Shown one piece after another: positions 1 to 10,044 of a stretch of DNA of 35,229 nt. Position 1 is the stretch's first letter. Each line of letters begins with the position of its first letter. The DNA is from Candidatus Aenigmatarchaeota archaeon (lineage in GTDB: Archaea > EX4484-52): positions 1 to 35,229 of the forward strand of contig JAGLPV010000032.1 in the NCBI GenBank assembly GCA_023137195.1, written 5' to 3'. The position numbers and the translations under genes are program-made. The notes under the pieces are model-generated. The model worked only from the letters and a program-made list of their open reading frames with translations, was not told where the DNA came from and did not search any database.

Positions 1-131
1 ATTGATGCATTCCCTTGCATATCTCACAAGCAATTTGCCCTGTTCAAGCGTAAGCATAGATATAAATTGTTAAAAAAGATATAAAAGCATTTAAAGTTGT
101 CGAAAGAAAATATTTTATTCAATTCTATCGT

Positions 132-204
132 GGGTCGGTAGTCTAGGGGTTATGACGTCGCCCTTACAAGGCGAAGGTCGGGAGTTCAAATCTCCCTCGA
201 CCCA
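132..204 (+). tRNA. tRNA-Val (anticodon TAC)
   Basis: Acceptor GGGTCGG/TCGACCC with discriminator A, anticodon arm CGCCCTTACAAGGCG, T-arm GGGAGTTCAAATCTCCC; cloverleaf readable by eye; no encoded CCA. Confidence 0.93.
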
Positions 205-222
205 TTAAAAAGGAGTGAACAA

Positions 223-490
223 TGAAAGTTTCCTTACGGTGAGACTACTTTCAATGTTATAACCAAAGTTTTAACGAAAAGTACACCTTTGTTTATAACA
301 AAGGAATTTGCCCGATAAGAGCAAATTCCGCAGTGAACCCTTTATACTATAGAAAAGCGCGGTAACTTCGTAATCCCAGCGATTTTCATGGTGTTTTTTC
401 TGCACATGATTTTATATGACTGTAGAAAAAAGTCGTAAGCGTAAAAACCGCAGTGAACCTTTCCTTAATCTTCACACGCTTACGCTTTTA
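223..490. other. Cluster of five consecutive stem-loops (possible structured RNA or palindromic element)
   Basis: Inverted repeats: 223-229/247-253; 256-268/287-299 (GTTATAACCAAAG/CTTTGTTTATAAC, 12 of 13); 303-311/321-329 (GGAATTTGC/GCAAATTCC, perfect); 352-360/379-387; 434-442/476-484 (CGTAAGCGT/ACGCTTACG). Direct repeat CCGCAGTGAACC at about 328 and 448. Confidence 0.55.
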
Positions 491-603
491 CCCCAAACAC
501 AACTTTAAATTTCATCATCAACAACCAAATTACCCTATTTGTTTTTTTACTCGAACATCAATTAGAAATATTTAATAATCTATTTTTTATATAATATAAT
601 AAT

Positions 604-3600
604 ATGAAATCAAAAAAATATTTCCTGTCTTTTTTAATCATTTTAGTATTTGGATATTTTATATGGGCAAGCCCGACTATAATATTCGTCGACCCAACAC
701 CCTCGAATAATAATCATACATCCCACAACTGGGTATACATAAATATCACCTCTGGTGAAGACCTGAATCTGTCTTTGGTAGAATGGGGCAATTCTTCAGG
801 ATTTACTAATATTTCAATGAGTAATTCTTCAACAACAAACTGGTATGTAAATATAACCGATTTGTCAGATTATGCATATAATTACACTATTTTTGCTCAA
901 AATGCATCAGGGAGTTGGAATCAAAGTTATATAAGATACATCGCGGTTGATGCAGTTTCACCATATTATATAGATGGTTGTACAATCCTTAACAAATCCA
1001 ACTCAAAATATTATCTTACTACAGACATCATAAATGCAACAACTTCAAATTATGGTTGTCTTGATTTTGAAGATGGTTATAATATTACTCTTGACTGCCA
1101 GAACCATATTGTTGACGGCATCCAGGCAGATGGTACTGCTGGAATTTCTATAGTCCGTTTTGTTTCCGAGACTACAAACAACACTGTAAATAACTGTTAC
1201 TTATCTGATTGGAAAGATTATAATATTTATATATCCCTGTCTAATGGAAATAGTTTCAATAACATCACATCAACATCTGCAAGGATAGTTGGTATTATGA
1301 TGAGCGGATCGGATTACAACAACTTTACAAATGTAATTTCTTCATATACTGATATCCAAAGCGGTATTTATGTTGCATCTTCTGATTTCAACCGGTTCGT
1401 AAATGTTACAGCTAACTCAAATCCTGTAGGGGGTGTTCAATTAGGTGCTAGTGCAGTCTCAAATGTTTTCATAAACAGCACTTTCAACTCTAATGGTTAT
1501 CATGGCATATATCCATCTTATTCTGATTCAAATAATTTTACAGGCTGCACAGCGAACTATAATGTCCAATATGGTGCTTATTTATCTCGTGATTCAGACA
1601 ATAACATCATAAGAGATTCCACTTTCACAGGAAACCTACTTGGGGGTCTATATTTTGACGAGCTTAGCGGTGATGATCCTGAAAATAATCTGATATATAA
1701 CAATTTTTTCAATAATTCCGGAACCTATGGAAATATCCGTGTAGACAATAATATAATAAATGATAATTACATGAATACTACTAAAAAAATAGATGTCAAT
1801 ATATACAATTCTCTAAATCCGTATATCGGTGGAAATTATTATACAAATTCGACTGGTGATGATTTTTCAGATATTTGTGTTGATAGTGATTATGATGGTT
1901 TCTGTGATATAATCTATAATCACACTGTAGGATCTTCTGTTGTTATCGACTATCTTCCTTTGAGTGATGAATACATAGAAGGCTGGCCTTCTCCAACAAT
2001 AACAATCCAGTCCCCACTTAATCAAACATACAACACAAGCATAATCTGGTTCAACGTAACCCTAAACGAGCCAGGATCCTGGTGTGGTTATTCTTTGGAT
2101 GGTACCTCAAACAAGACAATGACAAATTCTTCCGGGAACTGGAACGCACAAAATAGTTCTATGACTAAAGGTTCCCATAATGTAATATTCTATTGCAATG
2201 ATACAGCAGGCAACATGAATAAGACAACATCCAGATACTTTGTAGTTAATGCAAGTGGACCTTTAATTTCAATAAATTCTCCAACTGCACAATCATATTC
2301 AACAAATATTATTAATTTGAACATTTCAATTACTGAACCCACTCTTGGATATACATGGTTCAACATAAATGATGGCTTCAATGATACACTATACAGATAT
2401 ATGTACCCTTTCTTTAGAGACAGTCATACAGAATCTGAAAATAATTGGTCTGAAGAATATGGAAATGGAGAAGTAATAATAAATCATATGGCAGATACGT
2501 CTGAAAGATGGTATGGAAATTCAAGCATAGCTTCCGGATTTATAGATAAGGGTGCTCATTCAGCTCCTTCTATATTTGAAAAAGATTCCATCTGGTATTG
2601 TATCACTGGTGATGCAGAGGGAAGAATTTTTGGTTATCAGTTAAATCAAACAAATTCTAAGTGGTATGAGAACGCAAGTATAGTTGCAGGACTTTCGGAT
2701 ATCGGAGATGACTCCACTCCTAATGTTTTTCAAAAGAACTCTACATGGTATTTAATTATGGGTGAAAAATGGGGTGCCCATTATGGCTATAACTGGACTG
2801 GCTCAACGTGGCAAAGTGATTCGTGTATAGTATCCGGATTAATAGATAAGGGTGGTTATTCGACACCAACAGTATATGAAAAAGATTCTAAATGGTATCT
2901 CATTTCAGGAGAGGTGGATGGTTTGTTTTATGGTTACCAATGGAATGAAACGAATTCAAGCTGGTATGAAAATACAAGTATAGTATCTGGACTTGTAGAT
3001 GTTGGCTCATTATCGTCACCAGTGGTATTTGAAAAAGACTCTGAATGGTATATGATTGCCGGTGAGAGTCATACAACATATAATGGTTACCAATGGAATG
3101 AAACGAATTCAAGCTGGTATGAAAATACAGGCATAATTTCAGGTATTGTCAGTAGTGGCTATTCAAAGCCCTCTGTTTATCTGAAAGATTCTATCCATTA
3201 TTTAATTCACGGAGTGATTTATGGTGGTCATTATGGTTTTCAATGGAATGTTCCAAATGATGAGATAACTCCTGTTGTGGGGGATTATTTTATAGGATTA
3301 AATAGAACCGGCTTAGGCACAATGGATTTAGTATATCACAAGTCTTATGATTTAAACTTAAATGCATCAAATTCAGAATTTATTGAATTTTGGTGGTATT
3401 CCACTGATGTTAGTGGGGATGATTATGGTGATGATTATATTTTACAAATATTCCTTTATACAACAAATAGTAGTAACTATTATAGAGAATCAAACAATAT
3501 AGGAGAAGATAACAATAATCCGAGAACTTGGAATCTTGCTCGTATAAACATATCTGCAATGACTACGACGGGAAGTCCATCTTTGGAAGATATAGATAGA

Positions 3601-4785
3601 ATTGACTTTAACATAAATCCCGAAATAGGTATGCTTACTGTTGGTTCTAAATTTGTTATAGATAATTTAAGATTTGTCGGAGTGCACAATCATTCTGAAT
3701 TTAATTTAAATCTAAGTCTTGCAGATGACACTTACAACATTTCAGTTTATTCTAATGATACATTAGGCAATATGAACTCGGAGTCTATAACATTTAAAGT
3801 TGATACAATAATGCATATAATATCAATCCTGTCTCCGACAAACCAAACCACTCTACCAGCAGGAACAACCCAAGCAACAATAAGCATAACAACAGATGAA
3901 AACGCCACATGCAGGTATTCTCCAAACGCATCTTTCAATTACTTAAATGGCACTAATTTTACGACAACAGGAGAGATGAATCATTCCTTTATCTATTCGG
4001 GATTATCTGATGGAAATTCCTATAATTTATATTACAAGTGCAATGACACTGCCGGAAATATAAACAACCACTCGACACATCATTATTTCGCTGTGGCTTC
4101 TGCCAGCAGCAGTTCCTCTTCTTCATCGAGTGGAGGAAGTTCTTCGTCTTCTTCATCAGGTGGTGTTGTAATTCCTCCAAAAGAATGTACTGTTGATAAC
4201 AATTGTTCATCAGACAAATATTGCCTGAAAGAGAAGTGTGTCCAAGTTAAATGCAAATGCGGAGTAATAGCAGCTCATAAATGTCTGGAATACGAATGTT
4301 GTTCAGATGATGATTGTGGAAACGAAGAAATATGCCAAGACAATATATGCACATCCGGTATTGAAAATGAAACAGCAAACGAGTCAATGACAAGTTCCGA
4401 TATAAAGGCGGAAGTATTGAACTTAATCGAAGAAACACAAGAAGCAATGAACGACGTAGAGAAATTATTAAACGATGTAGATGAAACAGGAAACATGACT
4501 CTTATAAAGGGAAAACTTGCAGAAGCGATTATATTGTACGAGAAAGAAAAATATGAAGAGTCAAAAGAAGTGCTATTTGAAGCAAGAGAGTTGATTAATA
4601 ATGCGCAGCTATTGGCGGAAAAAATGCAGAGAAACAGAATGGACTTCTATTTACTGTTTTGTAGTGCAAGTATTGCTTTTATTTTTATTATTATAATGAT
4701 TATCAAGAAAAAAATATCCGGTAAAAAATATAACGACGGTCTACTTGCCGACTTCTTTGGATTAAATAAACAAAATGAAGAATAG
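604..4785 (+). CDS. Large secreted/membrane-anchored surface glycoprotein with NosD-like right-handed beta-helix region, beta-propeller-like repeats, Ser-rich linker, Cys-rich module and C-terminal TM
   Basis: N-terminal signal-like hydrophobic segment; very many N-X-S/T sequons; periodic NNFT/NSNG.HGIY beta-helix text; about 5 repeats of 'SxxSGxxDxGxxSxPxVxEKDSxWYxIxGxxxGxxYGYQWN'; SSSSSSSSSGG linker; CxxDNNCSSDKYC module; C-terminal TM 'FYLLFCSASIAFIFIIIMIIKKK'. Confidence 0.8.
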   Translation: MKSKKYFLSFLIILVFGYFIWASPTIIFVDPTPSNNNHTSHNWVYINITSGEDLNLSLVEWGNSSGFTNISMSNSSTTNWYVNITDLSDYAYNYTIFAQNASGSWNQSYIRYIAVDAVSPYYIDGCTILNKSNSKYYLTTDIINATTSNYGCLDFEDGYNITLDCQNHIVDGIQADGTAGISIVRFVSETTNNTVNNCYLSDWKDYNIYISLSNGNSFNNITSTSARIVGIMMSGSDYNNFTNVISSYTDIQSGIYVASSDFNRFVNVTANSNPVGGVQLGASAVSNVFINSTFNSNGYHGIYPSYSDSNNFTGCTANYNVQYGAYLSRDSDNNIIRDSTFTGNLLGGLYFDELSGDDPENNLIYNNFFNNSGTYGNIRVDNNIINDNYMNTTKKIDVNIYNSLNPYIGGNYYTNSTGDDFSDICVDSDYDGFCDIIYNHTVGSSVVIDYLPLSDEYIEGWPSPTITIQSPLNQTYNTSIIWFNVTLNEPGSWCGYSLDGTSNKTMTNSSGNWNAQNSSMTKGSHNVIFYCNDTAGNMNKTTSRYFVVNASGPLISINSPTAQSYSTNIINLNISITEPTLGYTWFNINDGFNDTLYRYMYPFFRDSHTESENNWSEEYGNGEVIINHMADTSERWYGNSSIASGFIDKGAHSAPSIFEKDSIWYCITGDAEGRIFGYQLNQTNSKWYENASIVAGLSDIGDDSTPNVFQKNSTWYLIMGEKWGAHYGYNWTGSTWQSDSCIVSGLIDKGGYSTPTVYEKDSKWYLISGEVDGLFYGYQWNETNSSWYENTSIVSGLVDVGSLSSPVVFEKDSEWYMIAGESHTTYNGYQWNETNSSWYENTGIISGIVSSGYSKPSVYLKDSIHYLIHGVIYGGHYGFQWNVPNDEITPVVGDYFIGLNRTGLGTMDLVYHKSYDLNLNASNSEFIEFWWYSTDVSGDDYGDDYILQIFLYTTNSSNYYRESNNIGEDNNNPRTWNLARINISAMTTTGSPSLEDIDRIDFNINPEIGMLTVGSKFVIDNLRFVGVHNHSEFNLNLSLADDTYNISVYSNDTLGNMNSESITFKVDTIMHIISILSPTNQTTLPAGTTQATISITTDENATCRYSPNASFNYLNGTNFTTTGEMNHSFIYSGLSDGNSYNLYYKCNDTAGNINNHSTHHYFAVASASSSSSSSSSGGSSSSSSSGGVVIPPKECTVDNNCSSDKYCLKEKCVQVKCKCGVIAAHKCLEYECCSDDDCGNEEICQDNICTSGIENETANESMTSSDIKAEVLNLIEETQEAMNDVEKLLNDVDETGNMTLIKGKLAEAIILYEKEKYEESKEVLFEARELINNAQLLAEKMQRNRMDFYLLFCSASIAFIFIIIMIIKKKISGKKYNDGLLADFFGLNKQNEE

Positions 4786-4865
4786 AATTGAGATGTTTTT
4801 GACTTTTATAAAAGAAGAACAGATTAGTTTGCAATACTTTAAATAATTTTACTCGAAATCATAAC

Positions 4866-5384
4866 ATGCCCTTAGCAGTAACCCACGTAATATTAACAAT
4901 AATTATAGTTGACCTATATAGGGATTATTTTTTGAAAAACAAAGAACATTTCACTCTCCATACTGTTATGATTGCAGGCATAGGCGGTATTCTCCCGGAC
5001 ATAGACATTCCCCTTAGCAAACTCCTCGCCGTGTTTAATTACTTTCCCGGTTGGCTCCAGCATGGAGGCATAACCCACACAATTTTCTTCGGCATAATCT
5101 TCTTAATCCCTGCCCTTTACTTCTGGAAAAAACAAGACAAGACAAAAGCAACCTATTTTTTCGCAATAACATTCGGGATTCTGTTCCACATATTCCTTGA
5201 CTTCCTTTTGGGCGGCGGAAGATGGGAAGGAATAATGTTTTTCTGGCCAATCCTGGATCAGTCTTATAAAATCCATTTATTGCAGAATTTCGGCAGGGAT
5301 ATTTTCCTGTCTCTTGATGCAGTAATCCTTCTATTGTGGCTTTATCACGAGGAAGTGAAACATAAAATCAGTGATTTTATATAA
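4866..5384 (+). CDS. Membrane-bound metal-dependent hydrolase, YdjM/DUF457-like
   Basis: 172 aa, multi-TM, with GGILPDIDIPLS, HGGITHT and HIFLDFLLGGG motifs typical of the YdjM-like family. Confidence 0.7.
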   Translation: MPLAVTHVILTIIIVDLYRDYFLKNKEHFTLHTVMIAGIGGILPDIDIPLSKLLAVFNYFPGWLQHGGITHTIFFGIIFLIPALYFWKKQDKTKATYFFAITFGILFHIFLDFLLGGGRWEGIMFFWPILDQSYKIHLLQNFGRDIFLSLDAVILLLWLYHEEVKHKISDFI

Positions 5385-5415
5385 ATGTTTTTAAACAATT
5401 CCTCATTAACAGATT

Positions 5416-6348
5416 ATGGTAAAATGCTCTTTTTGTGACTCAAAGGCGATACTTGTGCGAAAATATGAAGGAATTGCCCTTTGCCAAAAACATTTCCTCC
5501 GTTCAGTTGAAAAAAAAATAAGAAAAACCATTCGCGTAAATAAACTGATAAAAAGAGGGGATGTGATTGCCCTTGGGCTGTCAGGCGGCAAGGATTCGAG
5601 TTTGCTTTGCTGGTTTTTGTCAACCATACGAAAAAGATACAGCATAAATATTGTTGCAATAACAGTAGACGAGGGTATTGGAAAATACAGAGAAAAAAAC
5701 ATAAAATGCGCAAAAGAACTCGCCAAAAAATATGGAATAGAACATCATGTTTTTTCTTTTAAAGAAGAGGTCGGGTTGAGACTTGAAGAGATAATGAAAA
5801 ATAAAGCAATAATTGAACAATGTATGAGTGCGTGTTCTGTCTGCTCTGTATTGCGGAGATATATATTAAATAAAAAAGCAAGAGAACTTGGGGCAAATAA
5901 GCTTGCAATTGCTCATAATCTGGATGATGAGAGCCAGAGTATTTTTATAAGCTATATCCGCGGAGATATACCTCGTGCTTTGCGCCTCGGACCGATTTCA
6001 CCTGAAAACGATAAATCAAAATTCATAAGAAGGATTAAGCCCCTTCTGGATATTCCTGAAAAAGAGACAGCTCTTTTTTCCATGCTAAAAAATTTTAAAC
6101 TGGTTTCCGGCGAGTGTCCGAATGCAAAATTTAGTTTCCGGTGGAAAGTCAGGGATATTATCCTGGGATTGGAACAGACTTCTCCGGGGACAAGATATTC
6201 GATAATAAAGAATTTTGAAAAAATAAGAGGGGTTTTGATTAAGGCACAGAAGAGCAAAACCAAACCATTGGTGTGCAAAATGTGCGGGGAGCCAACAAGC
6301 AAGGAGTATTGCAAATATTGCCAGATTATAAAATTAATAGGGAATTAA
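5416..6348 (+). CDS. tRNA 2-thiolation protein, TtuA/NcsA/CTU1-type ATPase
   Basis: N-terminal CxxC zinc motif, PP-loop SGGKDSS, CSVC central motif, C-terminal CKMCGEPTSKEYCKYC zinc motif. Confidence 0.87.
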   Translation: MVKCSFCDSKAILVRKYEGIALCQKHFLRSVEKKIRKTIRVNKLIKRGDVIALGLSGGKDSSLLCWFLSTIRKRYSINIVAITVDEGIGKYREKNIKCAKELAKKYGIEHHVFSFKEEVGLRLEEIMKNKAIIEQCMSACSVCSVLRRYILNKKARELGANKLAIAHNLDDESQSIFISYIRGDIPRALRLGPISPENDKSKFIRRIKPLLDIPEKETALFSMLKNFKLVSGECPNAKFSFRWKVRDIILGLEQTSPGTRYSIIKNFEKIRGVLIKAQKSKTKPLVCKMCGEPTSKEYCKYCQIIKLIGN

Positions 6349-6397
6349 CCATAGCTTTTTATAATTAATTAATAGGCAATAATTAAGCGATTTTATT

Positions 6398-6685
6398 ATG
6401 GCAGCAATAGAAACATACAAAAGAGGATATCATTCTACAGGGCGAGGACATCAGTCTACAGTAGTCTGTGGTTTCTGCGGAAAAATAGTTCCAAGATACA
6501 AATGTTTTATTGTATTTCGTGGATTCAGTATGGAAGCTGCAATAGTAAAAGAAATAGGCTCAAAAAATATCATCTCTAACAGGACAAAGGTTTATGTTTG
6601 TCCTGCATGTGCACGTAGTAGAGGAATAGTCCAGAAGAAAAATGAAGAAGGACTAAAGGTAAGCAAAAGGAGAAGGAGAAAATAA
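6398..6685 (+). CDS. 30S ribosomal protein eS26-like
   Basis: 95 aa; GRGHQSTVVCGFCGKIVPRYKCFI...KVYVCPACARSRGIV matches the eS26 zinc pattern CxxC...CxxC; basic tail RRRRK. Confidence 0.65.
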   Translation: MAAIETYKRGYHSTGRGHQSTVVCGFCGKIVPRYKCFIVFRGFSMEAAIVKEIGSKNIISNRTKVYVCPACARSRGIVQKKNEEGLKVSKRRRRK

Positions 6686-6740
6686 ACTTTTTTGTAGTAA
6701 TTATCCAAATCTATATATAAATTAACATATTATAGACTAT

Positions 6741-7679
6741 ATGAAATGCATATTTACTTTAATTATCATATTGATTTTATTTCCATCGTTTGTTTTTTCT
6801 TTAAATCAGACAAATGCGGATAATGAGACATTGAATCAATCTTTGACCATATCTCCCTTAGACATATCTCTGTCTGATTTGAAAATCGCTTATGAAAATG
6901 ATATTGTCATGATAACTATTTTTATTGAGAACGAGAACGAAGATTATGTTACAGTAAGCCCGGATATTGTATTTAAAAAAAAAAACTCTCTGTCTAATAT
7001 CCGCATGGAGGAGACTTATGAATACATTCTCGTGCCAAAAAAAACAACGCATGTTATTTTGAAATTCAAGAGCAATGTATTCTCGGACGGAATATATGAT
7101 GTTGAACTCAAATTAAAGGCAGAAGAAGAGATGATTACTGAAAAAGAATACATTCTGAGAGTCAACGGCACATACTTTATTTTGTCTGATAAAACAGATG
7201 ATGATGAGAAAAACACATCAACATCTGATTCTCTTTTTGCCAAAGCAGGATATTTTTTAGACAATTACGGGATTTATTTAATTGCAGTATTATTGATTGC
7301 TTTTGCCGGCAAATACATGAAGAGATTGAATTATGGCAGAGTTAAAAACATTATTCCAAAAAACATAAAAAGGACTAAAATGACATCTTTGCCTCAAAGA
7401 CAAGAGCCGGTTGATGTTATGCAAGAGCCGGTGCCAAAGAAAACCAGGACTGATTTTTCATCAAACAAGGCAAGGCGACAGATGCATGAACTGGATGAGT
7501 TGAAGTTAAAGGGATGGATTGATGAGAAAAAATACATTTCGCTGAGAAAGAAAATACTCTCTGTTGCAGATGTTAAAGGAACAATGCATGTGGGGGCAAA
7601 AAACAATGAAGAAACTCCCGGCAGGGAGAGTGGTGTTAAAATAGACAAACCATCCAACCCGGAGACATTAGGGCATTAA
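6741..7679 (+). CDS. Membrane-anchored protein with exported beta-sandwich-like domain, single TM and SHOCT-like cytoplasmic tail
   Basis: Signal peptide, extracellular region with beta-rich pattern, TM 'YGIYLIAVLLIAFAGKYM', tail 'RRQMHELDELKLKGWIDEKKYISLRKKIL'. Confidence 0.6.
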   Translation: MKCIFTLIIILILFPSFVFSLNQTNADNETLNQSLTISPLDISLSDLKIAYENDIVMITIFIENENEDYVTVSPDIVFKKKNSLSNIRMEETYEYILVPKKTTHVILKFKSNVFSDGIYDVELKLKAEEEMITEKEYILRVNGTYFILSDKTDDDEKNTSTSDSLFAKAGYFLDNYGIYLIAVLLIAFAGKYMKRLNYGRVKNIIPKNIKRTKMTSLPQRQEPVDVMQEPVPKKTRTDFSSNKARRQMHELDELKLKGWIDEKKYISLRKKILSVADVKGTMHVGAKNNEETPGRESGVKIDKPSNPETLGH

Positions 7680-7689
7680 AGAGACAATT

Positions 7690-9399
7690 ATGAAACTAAA
7701 TTTTTTAGATATGTTTAAGCCATATAAAAAAGATATAATAATATCTTTATTGCTTATTTTTTTGTTTGAAGCGATTAATTTGGTCAATCCTTTGATTTTC
7801 AAGGAGCTCATTGATTTGCTTATTTTGTTTGACAATACTAAATTAAACAAGATGATTCTGCTTGCAGGAGTAATGTTTGGAATACATGTGACGGCATCTA
7901 TTTTTTATTACTTTGAATCAAAATACATCTTTAAATCAATCTATAAGATTGAAAAGGAGATAAAGGAAAAAGTCCACAGGAAACTCCTGACGCTTCCTAT
8001 TTCTTATCATGAAAAGAGGAATATCGGCGGCGAGATATCAAAAATTCAAAGAGGGATGGACAGGATGATAGAGTTGTTCTATTCTATGCTTTTTGACTTT
8101 TTTCCTGTCTGTTTCAAGATAATTGTATCTACTATAATATTGTTGTCTGTCAATTTAAAGTTGGCAGCTATTTTTGTTTTTTTCATTCCCCTGTTTGTAT
8201 TTATCAGCTATCAGCATGACAGGAAATTGCAGCCCCTGCGGAAAAAAATCAATACAATGGATGAGGAGACTTATGCAAAAATGGGAGAGAATGTTGAAAA
8301 CATAAGGACTGTACAGTCGTTTTCACAGGAGAACAGGGAAATAGAAGAGTTTGAGATTATGCAGAGGTCCTTATTTGAGACAGCGAAATTTCGCATAAAT
8401 CTGTTCTTAAAGCACAATTTCTTCAGGAATATGATATTGAATTTCGGGAGGATTTTCTGTCTTGCTTATGGATTGTATTTGGCTCATCTTGGGCAAATCA
8501 GCCCTGGCAGTTTTGTGATGTTTTTGACAATTTCAGAGACCGTGTATTTGTCTTTGTACCATTTTTCCCGTTCAATCAACAACATCAGCGATAATGCAGA
8601 ATCAGTCCGGAGGATAAACGCGCTCCTGAAAGAAGATATGAAGATAAAGCAGATTGCCCGACCTATTAAAAGAAAATTGGATGGTATGGTGGATTTTAGG
8701 GATGTGTCTTTTTCTTATTCTTCCAAAAGTCCTGTTTTGAAAGACATTAGTTTTGTAGCTGAAAAGGGCAAGACTTTGGCGATTGTAGGTCCTTCGGGAG
8801 GGGGAAAATCAACAATAATCAAATTATTGTATCGTCATTTTGATGCAGGCAAAGGCAAAATTCTTGTTGACGGGATAGATATAACCTATTATAATCTTGT
8901 CAATTTCCGGTGGCAGATGGCAATTGTTCCACAGGAAGTAGAATTGTTTAATACAACAATAAAGAATAATATTTCTTATTCAAAGCCGATGGTAAGCGAT
9001 GAGCAAATCATAGATGCCGCAAAGATGAGTCATGTCCACGAATTTGTAAAAAACATGCCTAAAGGATATGACACTCTTGTGGGTGAAAAAGGGCTGAAAT
9101 TATCCGGCGGTCAGAGGCAGAGAATCGGCATTGCAAGAGCCCTGATAGTTGAGCCTGCGATACTTGTATTTGATGAGGCGACCAGTTCATTGGATAGTGT
9201 CTCTGAAAAAGCGATTCAAAGAGCAATAAAAGATATTTCCGGCAAATGCACAATGATAATTATAGCCCATCGCCTGAGCACAATAAAAAATGCAGATAAG
9301 ATAATTGTTATCGATGACGGGAGAATAGTTGAAGAAGGCAATCATAAAACACTGTCTGCAAAAAAAGACAGCCTTTACAATAAATTATATAAAGGGTAG
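7690..9399 (+). CDS. ABC transporter, fused permease-ATPase (ABCB/MsbA-like)
   Basis: Six-TM domain then Walker A GPSGGGKST, signature LSGGQRQR, Walker B ILVFDEATSSLD, H-loop IIAHRLST. Confidence 0.93.
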   Translation: MKLNFLDMFKPYKKDIIISLLLIFLFEAINLVNPLIFKELIDLLILFDNTKLNKMILLAGVMFGIHVTASIFYYFESKYIFKSIYKIEKEIKEKVHRKLLTLPISYHEKRNIGGEISKIQRGMDRMIELFYSMLFDFFPVCFKIIVSTIILLSVNLKLAAIFVFFIPLFVFISYQHDRKLQPLRKKINTMDEETYAKMGENVENIRTVQSFSQENREIEEFEIMQRSLFETAKFRINLFLKHNFFRNMILNFGRIFCLAYGLYLAHLGQISPGSFVMFLTISETVYLSLYHFSRSINNISDNAESVRRINALLKEDMKIKQIARPIKRKLDGMVDFRDVSFSYSSKSPVLKDISFVAEKGKTLAIVGPSGGGKSTIIKLLYRHFDAGKGKILVDGIDITYYNLVNFRWQMAIVPQEVELFNTTIKNNISYSKPMVSDEQIIDAAKMSHVHEFVKNMPKGYDTLVGEKGLKLSGGQRQRIGIARALIVEPAILVFDEATSSLDSVSEKAIQRAIKDISGKCTMIIIAHRLSTIKNADKIIVIDDGRIVEEGNHKTLSAKKDSLYNKLYKG

Positions 9400-9423
9400 G
9401 AGCATAATTAATTTGGAGGGAAT

Positions 9424-9816
9424 ATGTATAAAATTAAATTAAATACAGGAGCAAAGCAGGAATTAATCAATGTAACGGAGAGGGTTGAGCGAATTGTCTC
9501 TTCGTCAGGCACGAAAGAGGGTTTGTGTTGCGTGTATGTCCCGCATACAACAGCAGGACTGATAATCAATGAAAGCGCAGACCCTTCTGTTGCAGAGGAC
9601 ATCCTGTATTGTCTGTCAAAACTCGTAAAGGAAGATTCTGCATTCCGTCACGCAGAAGGGAATTCAACTGCACATATTAAATCCACTCTTGTGGGACCAT
9701 CAAAACAGGTATTTGTCCGGGACAATAAACTGGTGCTGGGGACATGGCAGGGTATTTTTTTTGCAGAATTTGACGGTCCAAGGAATAGTAGGGAGATTTG
9801 GGTGGATGTGAGATAA
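9424..9816 (+). CDS. YjbQ/UPF0047 family protein
   Basis: HTTAGLIINESADPSVAEDI...HAEGNSTAHIKSTLVGPS...LGTWQGIFFAEFDGPR is characteristic of YjbQ; SD-like TTGGAGGGAAT precedes the ATG. Confidence 0.92.
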   Translation: MYKIKLNTGAKQELINVTERVERIVSSSGTKEGLCCVYVPHTTAGLIINESADPSVAEDILYCLSKLVKEDSAFRHAEGNSTAHIKSTLVGPSKQVFVRDNKLVLGTWQGIFFAEFDGPRNSREIWVDVR

Positions 9817-9957
9817 GTCTCACCAAAATAGAATTTATGTATTTGTTTAGCTAATGTATTGTAGCGAATAGTGAAAATCCACAGAACTGTTGAAATCCAC
9901 AAGATTCTTGGCGATAACACAAGATAACCCAGTTTGAATTTATCTTCAAATCTCGTC

Positions 9958-9977
9958 TAATCTGTGTTAATCTGTGG
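9958..9977. repeat. TAATCTGTGTTAATCTGTGG motif (two copies of a 10-bp word)
   Basis: Tandem 'TAATCTGTGT TAATCTGTGG' in the AT-rich gap between convergent genes; reverse complement contains ACACAGATTA, a word I recognise from dispersed intergenic repeats in many prokaryotic genomes. Confidence 0.4.
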
Positions 9978-10044
9978 ATAAACTCAATTTCCTCTAAGTT
10001 CTATGAATTAATCGTGTGGTTTTCTAAACAAGTACGAATTTATC

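Noticed and set aside
4090-4170. Ser-codon microsatellite as a possible phase-variation tract
   Set aside because: Mixed AGC/TCC/TCT/TCG codons rather than a homopolymer or pure repeat, and repeats are in multiples of 3; better explained as a Ser/Gly linker.
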